Part shown: in pieces, positions 1 through 9,502 of the stretch
Layout: every line of letters starts with the position of its first letter
How positions within the stretch are numbered: the stretch's first letter is position 1
Origin: Paenibacillus caui
GTDB taxonomy: Bacteria > Bacillota > Bacilli > Paenibacillales > Paenibacillaceae
Length of the DNA stretch: 52,027 nucleotides
NCBI RefSeq assembly: GCF_019904135.1
Contig: NZ_JAIOGQ010000032.1
Span: 1 to 52,027, forward strand
Direction of reading: 5' to 3'
The notes under the pieces: generated by a model
What the model was told of the DNA's origin: nothing
Database searches by the model: none
Seen by the model: only the letters and a program-made list of their open reading frames with translations
Translations under genes and position numbers: made by a program

Positions 1-191
1 CCGGCGTGGTGCATGGGAAATGTCTCGAAACACAAATAATGCCCTTCCGACTTCTTTCTGGGAAGCGAAAGGGCTGAAAAGTTTGCTTTCTCGTTATTTG
101 GAACTTCGTTAACCTTTTGGAACCGCCGTATGCGGACCCGCATGTACGGTGGTGTGAGAGGACGGGGGTTAGCCGCCCCCTCCTACTCGAT
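1..191 (+). mobile_element. 3' end of a class IIC group II intron
   Basis: Bases from about 119 onward match, from memory, the domain V and VI region of bacterial class IIC introns such as the Oceanobacillus iheyensis one. A GAACCGCCGTATGC arm pairs with GCATGTACGGTGG, GTGTGAGAGG follows, and the intron ends in CCTACTCGAT at 191, the AY end expected for group II introns. Bases 1-118 contain a small hairpin (CCCTTCC...GGAAGCGAAAGGG) and would be domain IV. A short open frame at 1-39 ending in TAA might be the tail of the reverse transcriptase, but it is too short to assign. The 5' part and most or all of the reverse transcriptase lie outside the window. Confidence 0.85.
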
Positions 192-202
192 TAAGTGATA
201 TT

Positions 203-1027
203 TCAGCGACCAACAGAAAGGTATGGCTGAACACTGCTGCGGGCAGCGCGCGATGCCCAGCGAACAGCTACGGTTGTGGCGAAGGCGGATAAAGCAAGCC
301 CTCCCAGCATGTCCGCGAGCCAGTGAATCCCCATGTAAAAAATCGTAAAAATAATCGCGACAGCCAAAACGCAAGCAATTGCCGCCCAGCGGCGGTTGCC
401 GGAACGAACGGCCAGAATCGCCATGGAGACCGAAATGGAGGTATGAAGACTTGGAAAGCAGTTATCAAGTCCCGACAGCGGCCGATAAACCTCTTCAAAG
501 TGAGGAAAAGCCTCCAGCATATAAAAGGCGGCGCCGGAAGGAGCGTACGACCATACTTCACCAATCGGAAAGAACAGATAAAACGGAATCGCAATGGCAT
601 AGTTCAAGATAACCGTCAAGCAGGTGGCAAACAGGAAAACCCGGTTCCCCTGGCCAGCGTATATTCCTATGGACGCAGCCAGCAGGGACTGCAGAACGAT
701 GACATAAAGGAATGCCGAGATTTCAGTAACCCACAGGTGATGAAACAGTTGCTGAAAATTCCGGACAAAATGTCCCTCCAGCTCGAAAAAGTAAGGGGTG
801 AAATCAGCTGTGCCGTGCAGTTTGTGTTCAAGCTTCAATTCATACTTGTTTACCAGCAGGGCCCCGGTCATGGCTATAAACAGGAGCAGAAACTTCCATG
901 AACGGACCAGCTCGGAAATAAAAGCATATGCTGCGGAAAAAGGGTTTCGTCCTGTGCCCGCAAAGATCAGTACAATGGTGATAAGTACTGTGAGCAGTGA
1001 AACCAAATACATCGATTGATAAAGCAA
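203..1027 (-). CDS. PAP2-family membrane phosphatase
   Basis: This is a 274-residue polytopic membrane protein with about six hydrophobic segments. It carries the late PAP2 signatures: a CFPSLHTS stretch (the PSxH motif) and, near the C-terminus, HWLADMLGG, which supplies the catalytic His and Asp. The family removes phosphate from lipid phosphates or transfers phospho-head groups at the membrane; the substrate here is unknown, and the layout also resembles the PAP2-like inositol-phosphoceramide-synthase group. The TTG start at 1027 sits about 10-12 nt after AGAGGAGG; an in-frame ATG five codons later is an alternative. Its stop is only 11 bp from the intron end at 191, and no terminator is visible between them. 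Confidence 0.8.
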   Translation of the reverse strand: MLYQSMYLVSLLTVLITIVLIFAGTGRNPFSAAYAFISELVRSWKFLLLFIAMTGALLVNKYELKLEHKLHGTADFTPYFFELEGHFVRNFQQLFHHLWVTEISAFLYVIVLQSLLAASIGIYAGQGNRVFLFATCLTVILNYAIAIPFYLFFPIGEVWSYAPSGAAFYMLEAFPHFEEVYRPLSGLDNCFPSLHTSISVSMAILAVRSGNRRWAAIACVLAVAIIFTIFYMGIHWLADMLGGLALSAFATTVAVRWASRAARSSVQPYLSVGR

Positions 1028-1111
1028 AACAGGTACAGCCTCCTCTGAATGTAAACTTCGACTAGTTTATCATATATCCCAGGAAGGAAGCACCCTTATT
1101 GTTGGCGTTTG

Positions 1112-1504
1112 TCAGTTTTTTCTAGCATTTTTCCCGAAAATGCCGCCGGCTGCCCCAATCAGGAAAGCGGGAATAAAGAAGAGGAAATCCCCGAATTCGA
1201 ATGAGTAATCCAGCGCCAAAAAGCTGATGACAAACAAAAGCACGCCATAAAGGGTCCCGGTGAGGCCCCCCTGATACCAGCCTCTGCGTTCACTCCGTTT
1301 ACCGGAGACATAACCGCCAAGCAGCACGGAAATGGCATGAACTCCATAAGTGCAGGATGTAAGATCCTGCTCCTCAAGGCTGCTCCACTTCAGCAGAAGA
1401 GACAATGCCAAAGCGCCGAGCATCATCCAAAAGTAGGCGTACCAAAGGCCAGACAATGTAGCTCCGGGAATGCGAAAAGGAACAAAACGGCGGATGAACT
1501 CCAT
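1112..1504 (-). CDS. TIGR04086-family membrane protein (YrzE-like)
   Basis: This is a 130-residue protein with four hydrophobic segments and an SGKRSERRGW loop, typical of the small TIGR04086/YrzE membrane proteins found near the spoVB-secDF region in Bacillus relatives. Its function is unknown. The ATG follows AAGGAGG by 6 nt. It is transcribed away from secD and lies downstream of spoVB on the same strand, 81 bp from the spoVB stop, so co-transcription with spoVB is possible. The assignment rests on size, topology and neighbourhood. Confidence 0.75.
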   Translation of the reverse strand: MEFIRRFVPFRIPGATLSGLWYAYFWMMLGALALSLLLKWSSLEEQDLTSCTYGVHAISVLLGGYVSGKRSERRGWYQGGLTGTLYGVLLFVISFLALDYSFEFGDFLFFIPAFLIGAAGGIFGKNARKN

Positions 1505-1585
1505 ACATATCCTCCTTAGCGTTTTTATGATTTATTAAAAATTGTATGGCAAGCTTGACAAGCATAGACCTGAAGAAGCCCCGAG

Positions 1586-3160
1586 TCAGCGGAACAATCG
1601 CCTGAGCAGCGGGACTCGCTGGATATCATAACGGTCGATCAGTCCGGTGACCACGCTCAGGACAAGATATAGCAGAAATGCTGCAGCAGCGCTTATCGTA
1701 AAATGCATGGCAGCGGAAGCCGAGAGGCGGACTTCATGATACAAATAACTGGCGCATCCTGCCATAATGATCATGCCACAGGTAATTTTGATCACATCCG
1801 CAAGGGGAAAACGGTAATGAAGCGCTTTGGATACGGTAAATCCGTGCAATAGTGTTACAATGATGATGTTGACGATGATCGCAATGATCGCGCCATAAAT
1901 GCCGAGGGCAGGCTTGGAAGCCAGATAAAGGATCAGGCCGATTTTAACGATGGCTCCGATCAAAGTATTGTTGAGCGCCGTACCCGGCTTGTCGAGTGCC
2001 TGGAGTGTGGCCTGCAGCGGAGCCTGAACGTACATAAACAGGGCGAAGGGAGCAAGCGTCTTCAGCATCCCTCCGATTTCCCGGTTGTTATAGAGCAGCT
2101 GGCAGAGAGGTTCGGCCATGACATACATAATGACGGCAAAAGGAGCCCCTGTGACGAGCGCGAGCTTAAGAGACTGGTGCAGCCGCTTATGGATCATGCG
2201 CGTATCGCCGCGGGCCTTGGCTTCGGCAAGGGAAGGAACGAGCGATGTGGCAAGCGATGTAGTCAGCGCTCCCGGCAGCAAAAGCACCGGGATGATCATC
2301 CCCTGCAGCGCGCCGTATTGGGCGGTGGCGACAGCAGTTGCAACGCCGGCGATCGCCAGGCTTTGCGCTGTCGTAATAGACTCAAGCAAATAAGAGAGTG
2401 AGCCGACCAGCCGCCCGCCGGTAACCGGTATGGCTATCTTCAAGATCCGGCGCAGAGAGAACACGAAACCGTTTGTTTCTTTTATGACCGGCACCGGCAA
2501 AGCACCGACGGGCGTTCCTTTCTCCCTGCTTCGGCTCAGGAAGAACTGCCAAAGCAGAGACAAGAGCGCAACCAATTCTCCGGCAACCACGCCGAGCATG
2601 GCCCCCGCTGCGGCGTAGGCTATCCCTAAGGGAAGAAAGATATATGCGAACCAAAGCTGGCACAGGATGCGGGCAAGCGTCTCCAGAATGGAGGAGCTGG
2701 CGGAGGGGATCATATTTTGTTTTCCTTGGAAATAACCGCGGAATACGGCCGAGATCGCTACGATAAAAATCATTGGACTCATGGTGATAAAAGCGGGGTA
2801 TACCCTTCCGTCCGTAAGAACATGCCGCATAATCCACGGTGCCATGATCAGACAGAGCCCCATGAAGAGGATTCCGGCCGTACCTGAGAGGATCAGGCTC
2901 GTACGAAGGACGGATCTGGACCGGTCCGGCCTGCCTTCGGATTCCGCTTCCGCAATCAGTTTGGCCACGGCAAGCGGAATGCCGCCGGAAATAATCGTAA
3001 CCAGCACCAGAAAGAACGGGTAACCAAGCTGGTAAAGCCCGACCCCTTCGGCTCCAATGACTCTGGGCAGCAGAATACGAGGGATGAAGCCCATAATCCG
3101 GTTGATGATTCCGGCTGCAAGGAGAATCATAGTGCCGCGAATAAACGATTGTTTGTTCAA
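1586..3160 (-). CDS. spoVB: Stage V sporulation protein B, MOP-superfamily lipid flippase
   Basis: This is a 524-residue, multi-spanning (about 14 TM) member of the MOP/MurJ flippase superfamily. SpoVB takes part in spore cortex peptidoglycan synthesis, presumably by moving lipid-linked precursors across the membrane. The N-terminal pattern (SFIRGTMILLAAGIINRI, then a long GVGLYQLGYPFF segment) is characteristic, and the length is close to the roughly 518 residues of the B. subtilis protein. I chose the TTG at 3160 because AAGGAAGAGGG lies 7 nt upstream; the frame stays open for 57 more codons, but that stretch is not family-like. The spoVB-comN-secDF order agrees with B. subtilis. Confidence 0.92.
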   Translation of the reverse strand: MNKQSFIRGTMILLAAGIINRIMGFIPRILLPRVIGAEGVGLYQLGYPFFLVLVTIISGGIPLAVAKLIAEAESEGRPDRSRSVLRTSLILSGTAGILFMGLCLIMAPWIMRHVLTDGRVYPAFITMSPMIFIVAISAVFRGYFQGKQNMIPSASSSILETLARILCQLWFAYIFLPLGIAYAAAGAMLGVVAGELVALLSLLWQFFLSRSREKGTPVGALPVPVIKETNGFVFSLRRILKIAIPVTGGRLVGSLSYLLESITTAQSLAIAGVATAVATAQYGALQGMIIPVLLLPGALTTSLATSLVPSLAEAKARGDTRMIHKRLHQSLKLALVTGAPFAVIMYVMAEPLCQLLYNNREIGGMLKTLAPFALFMYVQAPLQATLQALDKPGTALNNTLIGAIVKIGLILYLASKPALGIYGAIIAIIVNIIIVTLLHGFTVSKALHYRFPLADVIKITCGMIIMAGCASYLYHEVRLSASAAMHFTISAAAAFLLYLVLSVVTGLIDRYDIQRVPLLRRLFR

Positions 3161-3380
3161 TGGAGTTCCCTCTTCCTTTGCATGAAGTCTCTGGGGAAAT
3201 GACTTGTACAGGTGGTTTGCTATATGGATATGCCGAACCTGTCCAGCTTCATGACAGCTTCTTTTTTCTTGCACCTGGTTCCCGGTAAGCAGGAATCGGG
3301 AAATAGAAGTCGAATTAAACACCGTTGGCATTATAAACGGTAGAATCAGAGAGACCTATGGCGCGAAAGGAGTTTGTCCT

Positions 3381-3638
3381 ATGGCTGAAGAAGAGTTGAA
3401 CGATCACGAGCTAAGGAAGGCCATTGACCAGCTCTGCCGCAGCAAGGCGGAGGAATTTCGTCTGTTCGGTTACGAGCACGTATCCGGTGACGATATTTGG
3501 GACTGCGTCAGTCAAAAGTACAAGAAAGAAGGAGTGCCGCCGCTGCACCGTCTGGTTAACGATATTCTCACCTTGAAGGCGACAACCTTTATGAATTATT
3601 TGACGATGTCCGCTTTTCGTGGATCCCGTTTCGAATAG
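3381..3638 (+). CDS. comN: ComN-like post-transcriptional regulator
   Basis: This 85-residue protein resembles B. subtilis ComN (YrzD), a small protein that affects comE mRNA accumulation or localisation during competence. Key stretches are an N-terminal helix with LCRSKAEEFRLFGY, a GDDIWDCV turn, and a C-terminal DILTLKATTFMNYLT helix. The ATG lies 7 nt after GAAAGGAG. It is divergent from spoVB and upstream of secD, its usual place. Length and context support the name, but the regulatory role in this organism is inferred. Confidence 0.85.
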   Translation: MAEEELNDHELRKAIDQLCRSKAEEFRLFGYEHVSGDDIWDCVSQKYKKEGVPPLHRLVNDILTLKATTFMNYLTMSAFRGSRFE

Positions 3639-3654
3639 CAGGGATTCTTTTTTT
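3622..3654 (+). terminator. Probable terminator after comN
   Basis: A six-pair stem GATCCC/GGGATT overlaps the comN stop codon and is followed by CTTTTTTT. The loop is long and the stem short, so this is a modest call. Confidence 0.45.
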
Positions 3655-3699
3655 GTGAAAAAACCATATTTTCACATAGGCCGGGTTGTTTCTTATAAA

Positions 3700-3728
3700 T
3701 TGACGGCGTTTTCCAGCATAGCTATAAT
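3700..3728 (+). promoter_or_regulatory. Sigma-A-type promoter for secD-secF
   Basis: TTGACG at 3700-3705 and TATAAT at 3723-3728 are separated by 17 bp, upstream of the secD start at 3765. This is near consensus for the vegetative sigma factor. Confidence 0.7.
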
Positions 3729-3764
3729 AGGAATATTGAGAATGAAAGGGGAACATTAAACGGG

Positions 3765-5039
3765 ATGAAAAGAATCATCACATTCATAGCCGTAGTGGTT
3801 ATTACCATTGGGGTTATGGCTTGGACAAGCCCCGGTTTGATTCGCAGCATCAATCTTGGCCTGGATTTGAAGGGCGGCTTTGAGATTTTGTATCAGGCTA
3901 CGCCTATGGAGAATGGCGCCAAGATAACCCGGGAGTCCTTGACGCAGACAGCAGTAAGTCTTGAGAAACGCGCCGACGTGCTCGGAGGCAGCGAGCCGCA
4001 GGTGACCACCGAAGGCTCCGACCGGATCCGCCTGAGAATTGCGGGCGTAACCGATGAGCAGGAAGTTCGAAAGAGACTGAAGGAACCTGCCTCGCTGACT
4101 TTCCGCAGTAAAGACGGAACCGAGAAGGAAGCGGACCAGTATAACAAGATTGAACTGATCGGCAGTGATTTTGCCGAAAATGGAGCAAGCATTACGTACG
4201 ACCAATTGAACCGTCCGCAAATCAGCATCAAGCTGAAGAATAAGGAAAAATTTGCTGAAGTAACAAAGCGGCTTGCCAGCAAACCGTACGGTTCGCCTGA
4301 AAGAAATCTGGCGATTTACCTGGATGACCGCCTTTTGTCCGATCCTGAAGTTCAGCAGGAACTGGATCAGGGCACGGCTGTCATTACAGGCTCCTATACC
4401 CTCGATGAAGCCAAGCAGATTCGCGACACGATTAACCTTGGGGCGCTTCCGCTTAAGTTGACCGAGAAGTATTCCCAGAGCGTCGGGGCGACGCTGGGCC
4501 AATTGTCTCTGGACCAAACCCTGAAAGCCGGTGCGATCGCTTCTATTGTCATTCTGCTGTTTATGATTTTGGTTTATCACATCCCTGGCCTGGTAGCCAG
4601 CTTTACGCTGATCGTCTATGTCTGGATGATGCTGCTGATCTTCTATTTTGCGGGCGTGACGCTAACCCTTCCGGGAATTGCGGCCTTCGTGCTCGGGATC
4701 GGGATGGCGGTTGATGCCAACATCATTACGGACGAGCGGATCAAAGAAGAGCTTCGAAGCGGAAAGAGCATTCTGTCCGCAGTGAAGGCAGGCAATAAAG
4801 TTTCGTTCCGGACCGTTATGGATGCTCACGTTACCACTTTTATTGCCGCGGCAGTAATGTACTGGATGGGTGCGGGTTCCGTAAGAGGCTTTGCGCTCGT
4901 CCTGATGATTGATATCGTGGTGAGCATCATTACGAACATTTTCTTCTCCCGTTACCTGCTTGTTTCTCTAGTGAAGGGAAATATCATCAAGAAACCGGGC
5001 GTGCTTGGGGTTAAGGAGAGTGAAATTCGTGCGCTTTAA
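3765..5039 (+). CDS. secD: Protein translocase subunit SecD
   Basis: SecD is a 424-residue RND-type accessory subunit that works with SecF to help SecYEG-exported proteins leave the channel using the proton motive force. It has one N-terminal TM, then the LGLDLKGG signature near residue 33, a large external P1 domain with a SEPQVTTEGSDRIRLRIAG stretch, and five C-terminal TM segments including the family's GIGMAVDANI motif. It is encoded separately from SecF, whereas B. subtilis has one fused SecDF; separate genes are common in Paenibacillus and Clostridia. The secF start lies inside its last codons. AAAGGGG upstream of the ATG is the only visible RBS. Confidence 0.95.
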   Translation: MKRIITFIAVVVITIGVMAWTSPGLIRSINLGLDLKGGFEILYQATPMENGAKITRESLTQTAVSLEKRADVLGGSEPQVTTEGSDRIRLRIAGVTDEQEVRKRLKEPASLTFRSKDGTEKEADQYNKIELIGSDFAENGASITYDQLNRPQISIKLKNKEKFAEVTKRLASKPYGSPERNLAIYLDDRLLSDPEVQQELDQGTAVITGSYTLDEAKQIRDTINLGALPLKLTEKYSQSVGATLGQLSLDQTLKAGAIASIVILLFMILVYHIPGLVASFTLIVYVWMMLLIFYFAGVTLTLPGIAAFVLGIGMAVDANIITDERIKEELRSGKSILSAVKAGNKVSFRTVMDAHVTTFIAAAVMYWMGAGSVRGFALVLMIDIVVSIITNIFFSRYLLVSLVKGNIIKKPGVLGVKESEIRAL

Positions 5040-5943
5040 ATGGAATATTGATTTTATCAAGAAGAGCAAATACTTCTATACGTTTTCCATTGTCGTTACC
5101 TTGATCGGCATTATCAGCTTGATCGTTTTTCAACTGAACTACGGCGTTGACTTTCGCTCCGGTTCCAATGTGGATATTGCGGTGTCCAAGCAGGTGACCA
5201 AAGAGGACATGCAGAACATTCTGACTGAAGCGAATCTGAACAACGAGAATGCCGTCATTACGCCTGGCTCCGGACGAGTCAGCGTCCGTTTTCCGAATGT
5301 GCTGTCAGAGGACGATCAAACCAAGCTCACAAGCGTTGTAGAGAGCAAAATAGGGAAGGATGCTTCCATTGAAATCAATACGGTGGATACGGAAATCGCG
5401 AAGGAACTGGAGCGGAATGCTCTGATTGCCGTGCTCGTCGCAAGCCTTGGCATCATCATCTATGTAACCATCCGTTTTGAATGGCGTTTTGCTGTTTCAG
5501 CCATTGTTGCGCTGCTTCACGATGCTTTTATGGTCATTTCGGTATTTTCGATCTTCCAGTTGGAAGTCAACCTTACGTTTATTATCGCGCTGCTTACGAT
5601 CGTCGGTTATTCCATTAACGATACGGTCGTTATCTTTGACCGGATCCGCGAGAATATGCGCTTTGCGAAGATCAAATCCCATCAGGACTTGCACGACGTT
5701 GTGAACAAGAGTATTTCCCAGACAATGACCCGTTCGTTAAACACCGTATTTACGGTATTTATCGCTTCGGTTGCGCTGCTCATCTTCGGCAGCGAGTCGA
5801 TCCGGATGTTCTCGCTTGCCATGGTGATCGGTCTGTTGTTCGGCGCGTACTCTTCGATCTTTATCGCAAGCCCGCTGTGGTATGCACTCCGAGGAATCGG
5901 TCAAGACAAAGGCAAGAAGAAACCGGCCAAGGCCACCACTTAA
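5029..5943 (+). CDS. secF: Protein translocase subunit SecF
   Basis: SecF is the partner of SecD, 304 residues from the GTG at 5029, which follows AAGGAG by 10 nt. It shows an N-terminal TM, the FRSGSNVDI version of the SecF external domain, and five C-terminal TM segments with GYSINDTVVIFDRIREN and TMTRSLNT, the family's core motifs. The start overlaps the end of secD by 11 bp, implying translational coupling and equal production. A longer frame upstream of 5029 exists but has no family match. A strong palindrome follows the gene. Confidence 0.95.
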   Translation: MRFKWNIDFIKKSKYFYTFSIVVTLIGIISLIVFQLNYGVDFRSGSNVDIAVSKQVTKEDMQNILTEANLNNENAVITPGSGRVSVRFPNVLSEDDQTKLTSVVESKIGKDASIEINTVDTEIAKELERNALIAVLVASLGIIIYVTIRFEWRFAVSAIVALLHDAFMVISVFSIFQLEVNLTFIIALLTIVGYSINDTVVIFDRIRENMRFAKIKSHQDLHDVVNKSISQTMTRSLNTVFTVFIASVALLIFGSESIRMFSLAMVIGLLFGAYSSIFIASPLWYALRGIGQDKGKKKPAKATT

Positions 5944-5965
5944 GTGCTGCTTTCGTGAATAGAAG

Positions 5966-6000
5966 ACAGAAAGCCGCGTCAAGGCGACGCGGCTTTCTGT
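5966..6000 (+). terminator. Palindromic terminator after secF
   Basis: A perfect stem of about 15 bp (ACAGAAAGCCGCGTC...GACGCGGCTTTCTGT) lies 22 bp after the secF stop. It lacks a long T-run downstream, but its stem carries CTTTCTGT, so termination is likely though not certain. Confidence 0.65.
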
Positions 6001-6051
6001 GCTTGTAGCGGGTTTGATTATTTCATCATGATTGTGTAAGGGGGGCTCATA

Positions 6052-7005
6052 TTGACTAATCGGCATTCCGCTCAGTGGGATGAAGCTTCCTGGATAGGGA
6101 TCATTAACAACTTGACCTTCGCCGTATTCAGAGGCGCTGTCGGTTGGCTCGCAGGCAGCATAGCCTTGCTGTCAGACGCTTTATTGGCGGTATCTGAAGC
6201 GGCCGGGGCGGCAGCGGACAAGCTGACCTTCTGGCCCGGCAAATTCAAAAGCACGGCCAAATCGGCAGCATCGAAACAATATGAGGGAAAAATAGTGCTG
6301 GTTATTGGTTTCTCACTTTTTCTATTATTAGGCATCGTAGAGACGGTGATTGCGTCTTTAAAGGAACTTTCCGGACAAAATATAGTGGCTCCGGATTATG
6401 TCGCAGGCATAGCTGCCGTGCTGTCGATTGGACTTCAGGAAGCTGCTTTTCAAGTCCGCCTTCGGCACACCCAGCCCTTTACCAGCGATAGACGCCGCCT
6501 GATCAAGGATCATTGGCAGGCCATGCTGGCTTCTTTCATCGTCCTGATTGGCGTCGTTGGCGCATTGACGGGTCGAGCGCTGGATGAAGAGGTCCTGCTT
6601 TATTTGGACCCGCTTGCCGCCATAACGGTTTCTATGCTGGTGTTGTGGAAAATGGCAGAAATGCTCTTCCGGTCGCTGGCCGCTTTGCCGGCTGAACGGA
6701 ACGAGCAGCACGATGAAGCAAAATTATTAGACACGGTACAGCGGGTATATGGCGTCATTACGGTCGATCAGCTTTTGGTGGAGGAGCGGGGCTTCAATGT
6801 TCAAGTGTATGTAATCATCAGCGTCAACCCGCGTATTTCCATACAGGAGGCGGGTGAAATTGCGGGGCGGGCCAAAGTGCTGCTGCTAAACAGGTTCTCA
6901 TACATCACCGCGGTTGAGGTTCGGGCCCAGCCATACGATCCGGGTTATCCTTACAAAAGCAACTGTGAAAAAAATGATCAAGACGAGCCAACGCTGCTGC
7001 AATAA
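6052..7005 (+). CDS. CDF-family (cation diffusion facilitator) protein with altered metal site
   Basis: This 317-residue protein has the CDF plan: about six TM segments in the first two thirds and a cytoplasmic C-terminal domain with an alternating pattern (TVQRVYGVITVDQLLVEE). CDF proteins normally export Zn, Mn, Fe or Co using pairs of His/Asp in TM2 and TM5. Here TM2 reads SDALLAVSEA, where HxxxD or DxxxD would be expected, giving L45 and E49. TM5 reads KDHWQAMLAS and lacks the second Asp. Transport may therefore be weak, use other ligands, or be lost. The TTG start has AAGGGGGG 6 nt upstream. It may share a transcript with recJ, 47 bp downstream. Confidence 0.75.
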   Translation: MTNRHSAQWDEASWIGIINNLTFAVFRGAVGWLAGSIALLSDALLAVSEAAGAAADKLTFWPGKFKSTAKSAASKQYEGKIVLVIGFSLFLLLGIVETVIASLKELSGQNIVAPDYVAGIAAVLSIGLQEAAFQVRLRHTQPFTSDRRRLIKDHWQAMLASFIVLIGVVGALTGRALDEEVLLYLDPLAAITVSMLVLWKMAEMLFRSLAALPAERNEQHDEAKLLDTVQRVYGVITVDQLLVEERGFNVQVYVIISVNPRISIQEAGEIAGRAKVLLLNRFSYITAVEVRAQPYDPGYPYKSNCEKNDQDEPTLLQ

Positions 7006-7052
7006 TTTCTGGTTTGGTTTGGTTTGGAAAAAGAGGAGGAGGTGATCTCCCG

Positions 7053-9452
7053 GTGCTGCATTCCCATTACCGCTGGAGCACCCTGCAGGCAGACAGAGAA
7101 GCCTCGGCCAAGCTGGCTGACCTGCTGAATATTTCGCCTATGCTGGCTTCACTCCTTGTGACCCGAGGATTGGGCGAGGCCAAGCAGGCGTCAGCATTTC
7201 TGCATGCCGGAGCGGAAAGCCTGCATGATCCGTACGAATTGCATGGCATGAAGGAGGCCGTTCTCCGGATTCGGCAGGCGCTGGAGAATAAAGAGCATAT
7301 TCTCATTTATGGAGATTATGATGCGGACGGTGTCTCTTCGACGGCCTTGATGATCCGGCTGATGACATATTTGGAAGCTAGCTTTGAATGGTACGTTCCC
7401 CATCGCTCGAAAGAAGGGTACGGACTTCACAATCATGCGCTGGATGAGGCGGCACAGCACGGAGTAACGCTTGTAATTACGGTAGATACCGGCATCAGTG
7501 CCGTAGAGCAAGTGGAACATGCGAAACGATTAGGGATGGATGTCATCGTAACCGACCACCATGAACCGCCGGCGGTACTGCCGGACGCGTATACGCTCAT
7601 CAATCCCAAGCTGCCTTTCTGCCTGTATCCGTTCAAAGGGTTAGCCGGAGTAGGCGTAGCTTACAAGCTCGCCTGTGCCCTGGCAGAGGAAGTGCCGGAA
7701 CAGTGGCTGCAGCTTGTGGCGCTCGGGACGGTCGCCGATCTCATGCCCTTAACAGGCGAGAACCGCATTATGGTTGCCGCTGGTCTTGATTCCATGGTCC
7801 AGGAGCCGATTACAGGCGCTGCAGCGCTGCTGCGAATCGCCGGCAGCACTGCCGTGAATTCCACGGTGATCGGCTTCGGAATGGCGCCGAGGATTAACGC
7901 AAGCGGACGACTGGCCCATGCCAGGGAGGCTGTAGAGCTTCTGACCACCCAGGATCCCGACGCTGCCGAGCAAGAAGCGGAGAAGCTTGACCTGCTCAAT
8001 CGGGAACGGCAGCAGATCGTGGAGAACATCGAGAATGAGGCTGTCGCCATGTTGGAGGCGAGAGCTCCGCAGGGTAAAGTTCCCCCGGTTATCGTTCTTG
8101 CGGGCGAAGGCTGGAATGTTGGCGTTGTTGGCATCGTAGCCTCCAAGATTGTGGAAAAATATTACCGTCCCGTCCTCATTCTCGGCATCGATGCCGAATC
8201 GGGCATGTGCAAAGGTTCGGCGCGTTCGATTCCCGGCTTTGATATGTATGAGGCGCTCACGCATTGCGCTGGCATTCTTGATCATTACGGAGGGCATCCT
8301 TCTGCAGCCGGCATGTCGCTGCATCGGAGCAATCTGGACGCACTGAGCAACAAGCTGATCGAATTTGCGGAGCGAGTGCTTACCGAAGAACACTACATAC
8401 CGATGCTGGCCGCAGATCTGGAATGTACCCTTGATGAGATCGGGCTTCAGGCTATAGAACAGCTTTCGGTGCTTGAACCGTTCGGGATGAATAACGGAAG
8501 CCCGCGTTTTCTGATCCGGGGAACCAAAGTGCTCGAATGCCGGCAGATGGGCAGAGACCGAAAGCATCTAAAAGTGACCCTGCAGCAGAACGGAAGCACG
8601 GTCGAGGCGGTTGCTTTCGGCAAGGGGCCATTAGCTTCGCTCATATCTGAAGGCGCCATGCTTGACCTGATCGCAGAAGCGAGCGTCAATGAATGGAACG
8701 GAACGCGCAAACCCCAGCTTATGCTTCTGGATGCCGCTGTTCAGCATCTGCAGGTGTTTGATTACAGAGGAACGAGAAGCCCGGGGCACAAGCTTGAGGA
8801 GCTTGTGAACGATTGGAACGGTCTAGCCGAAAGCCTTAAAGGCCGCGCCGGTCTGGTCTGCCGGCCGGATTCGGGAATCAAGCCCTTTATGCAATTGCAG
8901 GAACTGCCGATTTGGGTATATGATAGGAGCGCCGGCCTGATTAGAGAATCAGGCGGGCCGGCAGCTCTTTGCAGTCCTTGCGAAGTAACTACGCTATTTG
9001 TGATTGATTCGCCCGAGACGCCGCAGCAGCTTGATTCCTTGATTGCCTCTTTTGCCGCCGTCGAACGCATTTATTTGCTTCACTCTGTTGGAGAGATCAA
9101 GGAACGAGTAGAATTTCCTTCGCGGGAGCAGTTTAAGAAGGTCTATGCGCTGCTTCGGAAGGCTGCTGTCCAGGCTGCGGCAGAGGCTGACCTTCTGCCC
9201 TGGCTTTCCAGGCAGACCCGGCTGTCGGTAAGAATGCTGGCAATGACGCTGGAGGTTTTCGAAGAGCTAAACTTTATTTCAAGGAATCGGGGCATGGTAA
9301 CGGTCAATCCGGCTCCTTCGAAACAACAATTGGAATCATCTATACGGTATAAAGAATTAAGTTTGCTGGCGGAAATGGAACATTATCTGCTGTATGCCGA
9401 AGTTTCTCAGCTTACGGAGTGGATACAGACCAGAATGAAAGGCGCATCCTGA
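7053..9452 (+). CDS. recJ: Single-stranded-DNA-specific exonuclease RecJ
   Basis: RecJ is a 5'-3' ssDNA exonuclease of recombination and mismatch or base excision repair. From the GTG at 7053 the protein has 799 residues. It carries DHH-family motif I DYDADG (residues 88-93), the DHH triad in VTDHHEPP (168-170), a DHHA1 domain with SGRL and the GGH-type [11 protein letters not shown] motif, an OB-like region, and a long C-terminal extension typical of Firmicute RecJ. The GTG was chosen because AGGAGGTGAT lies directly upstream and the protein then starts like known RecJ; a TTG 39 bp earlier has no RBS. Confidence 0.95.
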   Translation: MLHSHYRWSTLQADREASAKLADLLNISPMLASLLVTRGLGEAKQASAFLHAGAESLHDPYELHGMKEAVLRIRQALENKEHILIYGDYDADGVSSTALMIRLMTYLEASFEWYVPHRSKEGYGLHNHALDEAAQHGVTLVITVDTGISAVEQVEHAKRLGMDVIVTDHHEPPAVLPDAYTLINPKLPFCLYPFKGLAGVGVAYKLACALAEEVPEQWLQLVALGTVADLMPLTGENRIMVAAGLDSMVQEPITGAAALLRIAGSTAVNSTVIGFGMAPRINASGRLAHAREAVELLTTQDPDAAEQEAEKLDLLNRERQQIVENIENEAVAMLEARAPQGKVPPVIVLAGEGWNVGVVGIVASKIVEKYYRPVLILGIDAESGMCKGSARSIPGFDMYEALTHCAGILDHYGGHPSAAGMSLHRSNLDALSNKLIEFAERVLTEEHYIPMLAADLECTLDEIGLQAIEQLSVLEPFGMNNGSPRFLIRGTKVLECRQMGRDRKHLKVTLQQNGSTVEAVAFGKGPLASLISEGAMLDLIAEASVNEWNGTRKPQLMLLDAAVQHLQVFDYRGTRSPGHKLEELVNDWNGLAESLKGRAGLVCRPDSGIKPFMQLQELPIWVYDRSAGLIRESGGPAALCSPCEVTTLFVIDSPETPQQLDSLIASFAAVERIYLLHSVGEIKERVEFPSREQFKKVYALLRKAAVQAAAEADLLPWLSRQTRLSVRMLAMTLEVFEELNFISRNRGMVTVNPAPSKQQLESSIRYKELSLLAEMEHYLLYAEVSQLTEWIQTRMKGAS

Positions 9453-9502
9453 TTGTAGTTAAAGGGGTACTGCTGTATAACGTTTTAGGAGGAGATTTTA
9501 GA

